From: Dehalococcoidia bacterium
GTDB lineage: Bacteria; Chloroflexota; Dehalococcoidia; DSTF01; JACRBR01
Direction of reading: 5' to 3'
DNA: 64,000 bases
Assembly (NCBI GenBank): GCA_021731085.1
Contig: JAKFYB010000001.1
Span: 1-64,000, forward strand
The position numbers and the translations under genes are program-made. Below the pieces are notes generated by a model, which did no database searches, had not been told where the DNA came from, and saw only the letters and a program-made list of their open reading frames with translations. Within the stretch, counting starts at the first letter, position 1; each line of letters begins with the position of its first letter. Of the stretch, positions 50,402-58,996 are shown piece after piece.

Positions 50402-50929
50402 CTACTTGCGTGCGTCCTTGACGTCCTGTGGATGGATCACAAGCACCGGAGCAACGCCGGACTGGATCACCTTCTCCGTGACACTGCCGACGAACCTCTT
50501 CGCGAGCCCAGTGCGGCCATGCGTGGACATCACGATCACGTCAGGGGCGAGCCGTTCGGCAGCCCGCATGATCGCAGCCGCGCCATCCTTGTCCACCTCA
50601 GGGTTGGTCGTGAACGACGACCCAGCCGGCAGTTGCCCACCAATGCCTCGAAGATAGGTTTCGATCTGGTCGAGGCGGGCGTCAATGGCCTGACTCTTGT
50701 TGGCGAGGAGCGAAGGTTCCTTCTGCTCGAACGCCCTGGGCTGGCTGCCCTGACCACTCAGGCCATACGCCTGATCGATCGGCTTCATGTTGCCTGCGCG
50801 TACCTCGTGCGCATCATCGGATGCACAGAACAGGATGAACTCGGCACCGGGCAACGCAGCGAGCCGACAGAGCAATGGGAGTGTCGACTCGGCGAACTCC
50901 GAGCCATCAAACGTCGCCATGATCTTCAT
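50402..50929 (-). CDS. Universal stress protein (UspA family)
   Basis: A 175-residue Usp domain: MKIMATFDGSEFAESTLPLL at the start, PEVDKDGAAAIMRAAERLA, then PDVIVMSTHGRTGLAKRFVG followed by SVTEKVI. This contains the G-x2-G-x9-G-S ATP-binding pattern, so nucleotide binding is likely. I chose the ATG at 50929 because AGGAGG stands 6 bases upstream. It is a single gene; the next 290 bases hold no gene. Confidence 0.92.
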   Translation of the reverse strand: MKIMATFDGSEFAESTLPLLCRLAALPGAEFILFCASDDAHEVRAGNMKPIDQAYGLSGQGSQPRAFEQKEPSLLANKSQAIDARLDQIETYLRGIGGQLPAGSSFTTNPEVDKDGAAAIMRAAERLAPDVIVMSTHGRTGLAKRFVGSVTEKVIQSGVAPVLVIHPQDVKDARK

Positions 50930-51220
50930 CGAGAGCCTCCTGTGGTACGCGCGCACGGTTCGTGTGGGGGGTCATGATTGCACGAAAGATCCATATCTGC
51001 ACAGCCTCCGTGCGCCTGCTCCAGGACGGCTATGGGTGGATCCCAGAGCTTGACACCACTGTCTCATGGCTGCGAACATACGTTCGACGGTCAATCCCAC
51101 GAACCGAAGCCACAAACCGACCGCGTGGGCACTCAGCCTGCGATTGACCTGACCGCTTGACCGGTTACCCATCCAGCGGCTCATAGAATAAGCGGCGGAC
51201 GGCCAACAGTACGGAGGCAC

Positions 51221-52003
51221 ATGACATTCACAGGCTTCCCCTCCGGTGGGAAGGCGACCGCCATCCCGAATGTGTTCTTCACGGATCTGCTGCCGCAGCT
51301 CACGGACCCGGGCGACCTGGCCGTGGTCTTGTGCGCTTTCCGTGCAATCGGGCACAAGCGAGGGTATCCACGCTACATAACGGCGAGCGATTTGGCTTCG
51401 GAGCCGGCACTGGTAGCCACCCAAAAGGTGCCAAACGAACTCCTCCGTTCCGAAAAGCAAAAATTACCGAACGAACTCGAGTCTGAATCTAAGGAAATTG
51501 GATATTCCGCCATTAACCGGGGTTTTCGACGAGCGACTGAACTCGGCATCCTGCTGCCTCTCACCGTGGAGCGGGACGGGGAGCGTATCGAGCTCTACTT
51601 CTTGAACGCGCCTGCCGACCGCCGCGGACTGGAGGCCGTCCGCTCGGGTTCCGTCGATATCGGCGCCATCCCCCGAGCGCAGCCGGCTGGGGCGCCCGCG
51701 CGTTCGAGCATCTTCGCGCTGTATGAGTCGCTCATCGGTACGATCTCGCCGCTGATCGCCGACGAGCTCGCCGAAGCCGAGCGCCTCTATCCCGCCGAGT
51801 GGCTCGAAGCGGCGTTCCGGGAGGCTGCGGCACAGAACGCGCGCTCCTGGCGCTACGTCTCACGCATTCTTGAACGATGGGCAATTGAAGGACCAGACCA
51901 TGCGACGATTGAGCGAAGTGCTACCGGAGTCTCTGCGCAAGGAGACGACCGCTACTTCCGCGGGAAGTACGGAAAGATCCTCAAGCAGCGCCTCAACCCC
52001 TGA
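51221..52003 (+). CDS. DnaD-domain primosome-type protein
   Basis: A 260-residue protein. The N-terminal part looks like a winged helix (VFFTDLLPQLTDPGDLAVVL, RYITASDLASEPAL, INRGFRRATELGILLPL). A C-terminal DnaD-type helical domain follows (IFALYESLIGTISPLIADEL, YPAEWLEAAFREAAAQN, WRYVSRILERWAIEG). In Firmicutes, DnaD helps load the replicative helicase. GGAGG precedes the ATG. Its last 104 bases overlap the following ATPase gene in another frame, so the two are tightly linked. Confidence 0.8.
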   Translation: MTFTGFPSGGKATAIPNVFFTDLLPQLTDPGDLAVVLCAFRAIGHKRGYPRYITASDLASEPALVATQKVPNELLRSEKQKLPNELESESKEIGYSAINRGFRRATELGILLPLTVERDGERIELYFLNAPADRRGLEAVRSGSVDIGAIPRAQPAGAPARSSIFALYESLIGTISPLIADELAEAERLYPAEWLEAAFREAAAQNARSWRYVSRILERWAIEGPDHATIERSATGVSAQGDDRYFRGKYGKILKQRLNP

Positions 52004-53339
52004 CACGGAGGATGGGCGCCCTCGCCCGTCTGCGGTGCCGCCGATCGCAGTAGCCGACATCGGCGCGTGTTCGCTGTGCCACGGCGCGCGTTTTGTGCGG
52101 GTGAGCGTGCCGCTCGGGCATCCCGACTTCGGCTCGGTCGTCGCTTGCACATGCGCAACGGAACAGACGGAGTCGCAGCGCGCCGACCGCCTGCAGCGCT
52201 ACTCGAACATCGGTGCGCTCTCGCGGCTCACGTTCACGAACCTGATCGCCCGCGGCCGCAGTCCGGACGCTCGCGCACAGGACACATATCGCCGCTGCGT
52301 GGAAGACGCGCGCGCGTTCGCGGAGGAAGCCGACGGCTGGATCGTACTGTCGGGCGCGAGCGGTTGTGGCAAGACGCATATCGCCGCGGCCGTAGTCAAT
52401 CGCATGCTCGAACGCGGCGAGCCCGCGCTGTTCATGGTCGTGCCGGATCTGCTCGACCACCTGCGCGCCGCATACGACCCGAACGCAGAGATGGGATACG
52501 ACGAACTGTTCGAGCGTGTCCGGAATGCGCCGCTGCTCGTACTCGACGACCTTGGCGCGCAGTCAGCGACGCCGTGGGCGCAGGAGAAGCTGTTCCAGAT
52601 CATCAACCATCGTTTCAACACGCGACTGCCGACGATCGTCACGACAAACCTCGCCCCGGATCAGATCGACGACCGCCTGCGGACCCGGCTTAGCGACGCC
52701 GGCATCGGCCGCATCTACGTGCTCGAACAACGGCGCAACAGCGAGCTGCGGTCGCTCGACGTGCTCGATCACCCCGTCATCCGCGACATGACGTTCGAGC
52801 GATTCGAGATCAACGCCGCGCATCTCGCTCCCGACGACCGGCGGCGCGTCGAGAACGCGTACCGCCAGGCGCTCGCGTTCGCCGAACACCCGGACGGATG
52901 GCTGCTGTTCATGGGGCCGCACGGCGCGGGCAAGACGCATCTCGCCGCTGCCATCGCGAACTACCGCCGTGCCCGCGGCGAGGCCGTGACCTTCATGAAA
53001 GTGCCGAAGCTGCTCGAGTTCCTGCGCCGCCGCTTCGGGGAGGACTCCGCCAGTTCGTACGAAGCGTTCGACGAGATGGAGAACACACCGCTTCTCATCC
53101 TCGACGACCTCGACTCGCAGACATCGATCGCCTGGGTGCGCGACCGTCTGTTCCAACTGCTCGACCACCGCCACACCTCACGCCTGCCGACAGTCATCAC
53201 GACAGCGCTCTCGCTGGACGATCTGGGCGAACGGCTGGCATCGCGCTTCGTCGACCACGCCGTCTGCAGCGTCATCGTGCTCGGCGAGCCACAGCGCGAA
53301 GAGACACGCCCGCGTCGCGGGCGAAAGAAGGCCACGTGA
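51900..53339 (+). CDS. Two-headed DnaC/DnaI-like AAA+ ATPase (helicase-loader type)
   Basis: A 479-residue protein. A zinc-type motif CSLCHGARF...VACTC (about residues 55–85) is followed by two complete DnaC/IstB-like AAA+ modules. Module 1: Walker A SGASGCGKTHIAAAV, Walker B PLLVLDDLGAQ, sensor region TIVTTNLAPDQIDDRLRTRL. Module 2: Walker A MGPHGAGKTHLAAAI, Walker B PLLILDDLDSQ, then TVITTALSLDDLGERLASRF. Loaders normally have one module. It likely helps place DnaB on DNA with the DnaD-like partner (inference). The ATG at 51900 gives a 104-base overlap with dnaD; a TTG at 51870 is in frame. The end overlaps the patatin start (GTGA). Confidence 0.85.
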   Translation: MRRLSEVLPESLRKETTATSAGSTERSSSSASTPDTEDGRPRPSAVPPIAVADIGACSLCHGARFVRVSVPLGHPDFGSVVACTCATEQTESQRADRLQRYSNIGALSRLTFTNLIARGRSPDARAQDTYRRCVEDARAFAEEADGWIVLSGASGCGKTHIAAAVVNRMLERGEPALFMVVPDLLDHLRAAYDPNAEMGYDELFERVRNAPLLVLDDLGAQSATPWAQEKLFQIINHRFNTRLPTIVTTNLAPDQIDDRLRTRLSDAGIGRIYVLEQRRNSELRSLDVLDHPVIRDMTFERFEINAAHLAPDDRRRVENAYRQALAFAEHPDGWLLFMGPHGAGKTHLAAAIANYRRARGEAVTFMKVPKLLEFLRRRFGEDSASSYEAFDEMENTPLLILDDLDSQTSIAWVRDRLFQLLDHRHTSRLPTVITTALSLDDLGERLASRFVDHAVCSVIVLGEPQREETRPRRGRKKAT

Positions 53340-54202
53340 GCACCGCCAAGCGTGCCCTCGTGCTGGGCGGTGGTGGCACCATCGGCGTTGCATGGGAGGT
53401 AGCCATGCTCGCCGGCCTGCTCGAACACGGCCTCGATGCGCGGGACGCGGATCTGGTCGTCGGTACATCAGCGGGTTCCGTCGTCGGAGCGTGGGTCGCC
53501 CACAAGCATGACCTCGCCGAGCGTGCGCGAGACCGCGGTGAGAAGCCAGTTGGGCGGGCGATTGCGACGCCCGCGGCACCGACGAGTGTCGCCGACGTCT
53601 TCCGACTATGGGGATCGTTCGACGAGATGACGCCCGACCGCTGCGCTCAGATCGGCGCCATGGCGCTGGCCGCCGACACCGCACCGCAGGAGGAGTGGTT
53701 GGCTGGTTTTATCGACGATGGATCCGGCTGGCCTGCGACATCGTTCTGGGTTTGCGCTGTTGACTGTGAGAGCGGTGAGCTGCGCATCTTCACTAAGAAC
53801 GACGGCGTGCCGATCAATGTGGCGATTGCCGCATCATGCGCCGTGCCCGGGCTGTTTCCACCCGTATCGATCGATGGGCGACGCTACACGGATGGCGGCG
53901 TTCGGTCATGGACATCCGCGGACATTGTCGCCGTCGAGACGCCGGAGCGTGTACTCATCGTGGCACCCGCGGGCATACCCGGCGCACCTGGGGTGCGGGG
54001 ATTGGCCGCGCGGCAACTCGCGGCGGAGATGCAGATGCTCCTCGAAGCCGGCATTGATGCGAAGCTGGTGACGATGGACGACGCGGCGCAGTCGTTGGCG
54101 CCGAACTGGATGGATCCCGCGGGCCGCCCTGCCGCCGTCGAGGCCGCCGCAGTCCACGCAGCCAGGATCGGCTCCGAGTTGAGCGCATGGTGGGCTGGCT
54201 GA
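53336..54202 (+). CDS. Patatin-like phospholipase family protein
   Basis: A 288-residue lipid hydrolase-type protein. The oxyanion-hole glycines are in ALVLGGGGTIGVAWEVAML, the nucleophile Ser in VVGTSAGSVVGAWVA and the dyad Asp in RYTDGGVRS, all as in active patatins. It probably cleaves acyl chains from phospholipids or other lipid esters. The GTG at 53336 overlaps the stop of the ATPase gene (GTGA), so it is coupled to it although there is no obvious functional link. Confidence 0.9.
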   Translation: MSTAKRALVLGGGGTIGVAWEVAMLAGLLEHGLDARDADLVVGTSAGSVVGAWVAHKHDLAERARDRGEKPVGRAIATPAAPTSVADVFRLWGSFDEMTPDRCAQIGAMALAADTAPQEEWLAGFIDDGSGWPATSFWVCAVDCESGELRIFTKNDGVPINVAIAASCAVPGLFPPVSIDGRRYTDGGVRSWTSADIVAVETPERVLIVAPAGIPGAPGVRGLAARQLAAEMQMLLEAGIDAKLVTMDDAAQSLAPNWMDPAGRPAAVEAAAVHAARIGSELSAWWAG

Positions 54203-54247
54203 TGGCATCCAAGGCTACGCGAACATCGCTCCGGTAAACTCGCACAT

Positions 54248-54871
54248 ATGACAGGTGAAACGGTACCCCACGGGAACGGCATGACGGAGGAGGTCCTCGT
54301 GGGCTTGCGCGTCGTTCTGCACGCCCTGGTGGAGCCGTTGTTCAAGGCGCAGCAGCCGTGGGCGCTGATGGGTAGCTCGGCGTCTGTCCTGCAGGGCATC
54401 CCCGACTACACGCCGCCCGACATCGACATCACGACAACGATGGAAGGTGCGTACATCATGGAGGGCGCGATCGCCCACTCCGGCGTGATGGTGAGACCGG
54501 TTGGCTACAGTGTGCGCGAGCCCTATGCGAGCTACTTCGGCGTGTTTGAGATCGCAGGCATGAAGACGGAAGTGATGGGTGACCTCGTCATCAAGTGCGG
54601 GGATGGCGCGATCGACGTGAAGGATCACTGGTCGCGGTGGAGCGACAAGGTGCGGCTGCTGCACTTCGAGGATCTGCATGTGCCCGTCATCCCGCTCGAA
54701 TGGCAGCTTGTCGCGAATACGCTGCTGCAGCGCCCGGAGCGTATCAACGGCATCGTCAGCTATCTGCACGAGCACGGATACGATGCACCGTACTTGCGCG
54801 GTCTGCTCGACGACAAAACGCTCGGTGAGCGGACGATCGCTGCGGTGCGGGAGGCGATGCATCTTGACTAG
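54248..54871 (+). CDS. Nucleotidyltransferase-fold protein
   Basis: A 207-residue protein with WALMGSSASVLQGIPDYTPP then DIDITTT, the G-S...D-I-D pattern of Pol-beta-type nucleotidyltransferases, followed by VMGDLVIKCGDGAIDVK and LHVPVIPLEWQLVANTLLQR, like the domain's later strands and helix. It resembles stand-alone minimal nucleotidyltransferases of the kind found in AbiEii or resistance proteins; the substrate is unknown. TAAACT ends 7 bases before the ATG, and no ribosome-binding site is seen. Confidence 0.65.
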   Translation: MTGETVPHGNGMTEEVLVGLRVVLHALVEPLFKAQQPWALMGSSASVLQGIPDYTPPDIDITTTMEGAYIMEGAIAHSGVMVRPVGYSVREPYASYFGVFEIAGMKTEVMGDLVIKCGDGAIDVKDHWSRWSDKVRLLHFEDLHVPVIPLEWQLVANTLLQRPERINGIVSYLHEHGYDAPYLRGLLDDKTLGERTIAAVREAMHLD

Positions 54872-55757
54872 CCCAAATGCAACGCCGGAACGCGTCGAAC
54901 CAGACGTCTACACCGACGACTACTACCTGACGAACTGCCACGGCTTCGAGGACTTCGTCATCAGCAACGGGCGCAAGGTCGGCCCGCGCTTCATCAAGGC
55001 ACTGTCGCTCGCGGGCGATCTCCGCGGCAAGCGCGTGCTCGATGTCGGTAGCGGGCGCGGCGAGCTGGTGATCCAGTCGGCGTTGCGCGGCGCGGAGGCG
55101 TGGGGTATCGACTACGCGCAGGCGGCCGTCGACATCGGGAACCGCGCGCTGTCGGCGCTCGATGTCGGTGTGCGCGAGCACACGCACATCCAACAGATGG
55201 ACGTGAAGGCGCTGCAGTTCGATGATGGCTTCTTCGACGTCGTGTTCATGATGGACGTCGTCGAGCACCTTTACCCGCATGAGCTTGCAGCAGCCTTCGA
55301 CGAGTTGCGCCGCACCATCAAGCCCGGCGGTCTTCTCGTCATGCATACGTCACCTAACAAGATCTTCGAAGGCGTCGTCTATCCATATTACAGCCGGCGC
55401 ATCAATCAGGCCGCGCTCAAGGTCAGCGGCTGGCTCGGCATGCGGGATGGGCTTTTCAACGAGACGATGCTGCCGACGGGGCGCGAGTTTCCGCACGACG
55501 AGTACGAGCGCGAGATGCACATCAACGAGCACACGGCGCCCAAGCTGAAGTCCGATGTGGAAACGCACGGGTTCGCCGTGCGCAGCACCGAGTTCTGGGA
55601 GCCGCCGTCGAAGAGCGGCTACTTCGAGTCACGGCGGCTAAACATCGAGCTTGGTGTGCTGGACTTCCTGCGGTTCCTGCGCCCGCTCAGCAAGTACGCA
55701 CCGCTGAACCGCCTGTTCTGCAACCACATCTGGATGACGGCGGAGCGATTGCCATGA
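54864..55757 (+). CDS. SAM-dependent class I methyltransferase
   Basis: A 297-residue methyltransferase with motif I RVLDVGSGRGELV, motif II AWGIDYAQAAVDIGN, the acidic MDVKAL, motif IV FFDVVFMMDVVEHLYPHELA and motif V TIKPGGLLVMHTSPNK. The acceptor is unknown. The frame starts with the TTG at 54864, which has GGGAGG upstream and overlaps the previous gene by 8 bases. Its end overlaps the next start by 4 bases (ATGA). Confidence 0.88.
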   Translation: MTSPNATPERVEPDVYTDDYYLTNCHGFEDFVISNGRKVGPRFIKALSLAGDLRGKRVLDVGSGRGELVIQSALRGAEAWGIDYAQAAVDIGNRALSALDVGVREHTHIQQMDVKALQFDDGFFDVVFMMDVVEHLYPHELAAAFDELRRTIKPGGLLVMHTSPNKIFEGVVYPYYSRRINQAALKVSGWLGMRDGLFNETMLPTGREFPHDEYEREMHINEHTAPKLKSDVETHGFAVRSTEFWEPPSKSGYFESRRLNIELGVLDFLRFLRPLSKYAPLNRLFCNHIWMTAERLP

Positions 55758-56338
55758 CGACCGAACTCGCAGGCCGAAACGCACTCGTGCTCGGTGTTGA
55801 GCGCGCTGCCGGGCGGAAGGCGGCAGTCGCGCTCGCGGAAGCAGGCGCCGATGTCGCGGTGGTGACGCTGTCAGACGAGACCAAGGCGGAGTTCGCGGCG
55901 AACAGCACCCTCAACGAGTTCTGGGCGCTCGGCCGCAAAGGCATCGCACTGACGAGCGACGGCCGCGAAGACGCCGTGAAACTGGCCATCCTTGCCGCGA
56001 GCGAACAGCTCGGCCCGATCAGCATTCTCGTCTGGCACGCCCCGCACTCAATCCCGAAGATCGCCGGCCTGCGCTCCGATCCGGCCATCGTCGTCCTCAT
56101 CGGCGACGACCAGGCGACCGATGGCGCGACGGCGCTGCTTGACTGGACAACGGATCTATCGGACGGCGGACTGCGCGCGAACGCGCTGATCGAGTCGCAG
56201 GAGACGGCGAACGCCATCGGCCCGACGATCAAACAGCATCACCCGGAGGCGGCGCCGAAACTCGCGGCGGCAATCGTGTACCTCGCCAGCGACGCCAGCG
56301 CCGCGATCGAGGGTGCGGTCGTCATCGCGGCGGGATGA
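55754..56338 (+). CDS. Degenerate short-chain dehydrogenase/reductase-like protein
   Basis: A 194-residue protein with an SDR-type start (LAGRNALVLGVERAAGRKAAVALAEAG, read as two pieces of a Rossmann fold) and an SDR-type end (AAAIVYLASDASAAIEGAVVIAAG). The glycine motif G-x3-G-x-G is altered, and neither the catalytic Ser nor the Tyr-x-x-x-Lys motif can be found in the middle. It may bind a nucleotide without catalysis. It is coupled to the methyltransferase gene by an ATGA overlap. Confidence 0.65.
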   Translation: MTTELAGRNALVLGVERAAGRKAAVALAEAGADVAVVTLSDETKAEFAANSTLNEFWALGRKGIALTSDGREDAVKLAILAASEQLGPISILVWHAPHSIPKIAGLRSDPAIVVLIGDDQATDGATALLDWTTDLSDGGLRANALIESQETANAIGPTIKQHHPEAAPKLAAAIVYLASDASAAIEGAVVIAAG

Positions 56339-56434
56339 CGCTCCGTCACGGCATTGCGATATCTAGAGGCGTCCACTGGCACGGCTACGACACGGCCAGG
56401 AGGCATGATGGCTTCAAGAAAAGGAGGCCACACC

Positions 56435-56554
56435 ATGCTTCAGCTATTGGCAAGTCTGTTCACAAGAGAAGACGGTCAGGCGTACGGCTACGTGAGCATC
56501 GGGACGATCCTGACGGTCGTATTGATCGTCGTCCTGCTCATGATCCTGCTGTAA
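56435..56554 (+). CDS. Small membrane protein, pilin (Flp/TadE)-like (39 aa)
   Basis: The ATG at 56435 follows AAGGAGG. The 39-residue product MLQLLASLFTREDGQAYGYV then SIGTILTVVLIVVLLMILL has an E-D-G-Q-A segment before a long hydrophobic helix, similar to Flp and TadE-type pilin precursors (G-Q-A-x-x-E-Y). No tad assembly genes are in the window. A longer in-frame start at 56354 lacks a good ribosome-binding site. Confidence 0.55.
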   Translation: MLQLLASLFTREDGQAYGYVSIGTILTVVLIVVLLMILL

Positions 56555-56557
56555 GGG

Positions 56558-58933
56558 TCAAGCGTTCGTAGTAGCGCCTTCCAGCGCATGCGCGAGGCCG
56601 TTTTCGTAGGCCTCGCGCATTTCGTCTATTGCGACGTCCAAGCTTCCAAGCACGAGTCGGCTCCCCCCTACGCCCCCCGTCAATATGGGCTGGAGGAGCG
56701 AGACACTCGCGAGGGCCAAGAGGTCGCCGAAATCATTGGACTTGCATGATATGACGACGCTCGACTGTATCTCCCCAAAGTATGCGAAGTCCTGATAGTC
56801 CTGCCCACCTACAGTAGTGCCAACATTTCCGGCGATGCAGCATTCGGCCAACGCTTTACTGATGCCGCCCGCGGAAATGTCATGCGCCGACTGGAGTAAA
56901 CCTCGCGCCGAGGCTTCGAGCAGAAAGTCGATAAGCGCCCGTTCGCTTTGGACCTCGGTCGACGGTTGGCCGACCACGATGCCGAACCCGCTCCTGAGCG
57001 CTTCAGAGCCCGCGTGGTCTGCCATGCGCGGCGTTCGATTTCGGAGCGTCGATGACGAACCGTGCTTGTCGGCATCACTCAGAAATGCAGCGACTATAAC
57101 AACCACGCGGTCACCTTCGTTCTGAAACCCCATCGGCACGACGCGGTCCACGTCATCGATCAGCCCGACGACGCCGACGACGGGCGTGGGCCAGATGGGC
57201 TCGCCTGACGATTCGTTGTACAAGCTGACATTGCCGCTGATCACGGGGATGCCGAGCGCCTTCGCTGCGTCCGACATGCCGCGGATGGCTTCGTGCAACT
57301 GGAAGTACGCGTCTGGCTTCTCCGGGTTGCCGAAGTTGAGGCAGTTGGTCATGCCGATCGGCCGCGCGCCGGTGCAAGCGACGTTGCGCGCAGCCTCGGC
57401 GACAGCGATCGCGCCGCCCATATACGGGTCGAGGTACGTGTAGGCGGCATTGCCGTCGGTCGAGATGGCGAGCGCCTTGTTCGTGCCCTTGATGCGAATG
57501 ACAGCGGCGTCGCTGCCTGGCCCGACGACGGTGTTCGTCCCCACTTGGTGGTCGTACTGCCGCCAGACGAGGCGCTTAGATGCGATCTCCGGCGAGGCGA
57601 GCAGTTGTAGCAAGACGTCGCTCGTGCTCTGGCCGATGTTGGATGTTGGATGTTGGAGGTTGGATGTGCCGATGTCAGGAAGCGTCGCGAAGTCGAACTC
57701 CTGTAGCTCAGTCAGCCACTGCGGCTTCACGACACCACGAACGTAGGTCGGCGCTTCGGTGAGCATCTTCGCGGGGATTGCGCCGACTTCGACACCGTTC
57801 TCATGGATGCGGACGACGCCGTCGTCGGTGACGATGCCGATCGTTGCGCAGTGCAGCTCCCAGCGCTCGAACAACTCGCGCACGTGCGGTTCGTTCTCCG
57901 GCGTGACGATGACGAGCATGCGCTCCTGTGACTCGCTGAGCATGACTTCGTACGGCGTCATGCCTTCCTCGCGTCGCGGCACCTTCGCGACGTCGATGAT
58001 CAGGCCTGTGCCAGCCTTCGCCGCGCACTCGACGGTGCTGCTCGTCAGGCCCGCAGCGCCGAGATCCTGGAGGCCAACGACCCACTCGTGATGCTCCTCC
58101 GTGAGTTCGAGGCAGGCCTCCATGAGCAGCTTTTCCATGAAGGGGTTGCCGACCTGCACGGCAGGACGCCGCTCTTCGGACGACTCGTCGAGCTGGACGC
58201 TGGCGAACGTCGCGCCGTGAATGCCGTCGCGCCCGGTGTCGGCGCCGACGAGGAGAAGCAAGTTGCCGGGGCCGTCCGCGCGGGCCTTCACGAGCTTGTC
58301 AGTGCGAGCGATGCCAACGCACATCGCGTTCACGAGCGGGTTGCCGCTGTACGACGGCGCGAAGGACACCTCGCCGCCAACGGTCGGTACGCCGATGCAG
58401 TTGCCATAGCCGCCGATGCCGGCGACGACGCCGTTGAACAGATAGCGATTTCGGGCCGCGACCTCCGGCGTCGTTTCGGGCAGATATGCCTGTGGTGGGA
58501 CGCCGGGCGCGGGTTCGGGCGGTGATGTCGGCTGCAACGGTCCGAAGCGCAGTGAGTCGAGCAGCGCGATCGGCCGCGCGCCCATCGCGAAGATGTCGCG
58601 CACGATGCCGCCGACGCCCGTTGCCGCGCCTTCGTACGGCTCGATAGCCGACGGGTGGTTGTGGGATTCGATCTTGAAGGCGACGCACCACCCGTCGCCG
58701 ATGTCGATGACGCCGGCATTCTCCTCGCCGACTTTCGTCAGGACGCCGGGGCCCTCGGATGGGAACATCTTGAGCAGCGGGCGGCTGTTCTGGTAGCCGC
58801 AGTGCTCCGACCACATGGCGCCGAACATGCCGAGTTCGACCTCATTCGGCTCACGGTCGAGCAGGTCGATGATGCGGTCGTACTCCTCCCGCGTGAGGGA
58901 GAGTTGGTCGAGGGTGCGTTGGTCGGGGGCCAC
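56558..58933 (-). CDS. purL: Phosphoribosylformylglycinamidine synthase II
   Basis: The large subunit of the fourth step of purine synthesis, turning FGAR into FGAM with ATP and glutamine-derived ammonia from PurQ. It has 791 residues. Motifs: EVELGMFGAMWSEHCGYQNS, EENAGVIDIGDGWCVAFKIE then SHNHPSAIEPY, GVGGIVRDIFAMGARPIALL, GGEVSFAPSYSGNPLVNAM, DLGAAGLTSSTVECA, YDHQVGTNTVVGPGSDAAVI and GKALAECC-type SAGGISKALAECC. Residues about 422–436 (TSNLQHPTSNIGQST) come from a short DNA repeat and lie in a linker before VLLQLLASPEIASK. purQ and purS are not adjacent. Confidence 0.96.
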   Translation of the reverse strand: MAPDQRTLDQLSLTREEYDRIIDLLDREPNEVELGMFGAMWSEHCGYQNSRPLLKMFPSEGPGVLTKVGEENAGVIDIGDGWCVAFKIESHNHPSAIEPYEGAATGVGGIVRDIFAMGARPIALLDSLRFGPLQPTSPPEPAPGVPPQAYLPETTPEVAARNRYLFNGVVAGIGGYGNCIGVPTVGGEVSFAPSYSGNPLVNAMCVGIARTDKLVKARADGPGNLLLLVGADTGRDGIHGATFASVQLDESSEERRPAVQVGNPFMEKLLMEACLELTEEHHEWVVGLQDLGAAGLTSSTVECAAKAGTGLIIDVAKVPRREEGMTPYEVMLSESQERMLVIVTPENEPHVRELFERWELHCATIGIVTDDGVVRIHENGVEVGAIPAKMLTEAPTYVRGVVKPQWLTELQEFDFATLPDIGTSNLQHPTSNIGQSTSDVLLQLLASPEIASKRLVWRQYDHQVGTNTVVGPGSDAAVIRIKGTNKALAISTDGNAAYTYLDPYMGGAIAVAEAARNVACTGARPIGMTNCLNFGNPEKPDAYFQLHEAIRGMSDAAKALGIPVISGNVSLYNESSGEPIWPTPVVGVVGLIDDVDRVVPMGFQNEGDRVVVIVAAFLSDADKHGSSSTLRNRTPRMADHAGSEALRSGFGIVVGQPSTEVQSERALIDFLLEASARGLLQSAHDISAGGISKALAECCIAGNVGTTVGGQDYQDFAYFGEIQSSVVISCKSNDFGDLLALASVSLLQPILTGGVGGSRLVLGSLDVAIDEMREAYENGLAHALEGATTNA
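57635..57668. repeat. CCAACAT-type repeat inserted in frame in purL
   Basis: On the minus strand three tandem units of CCAACATC/CCAACCTC occur, translated as TSNLQHPTSNI. The same unit is found between genes at 16858–16888. Confidence 0.8.
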
Positions 58934-58996
58934 GGACGCAGTCTAGCGGCCCCTGCCCAAAGGGGGTAGTGAGTGACGAACTCTCGAAGCGGTTAC

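Noticed and set aside
52898-53335. N-terminal extension of the patatin protein
   Set aside because: The patatin fold begins at the GTG at 53336; the upstream frame is a shadow of the second ATPase module.
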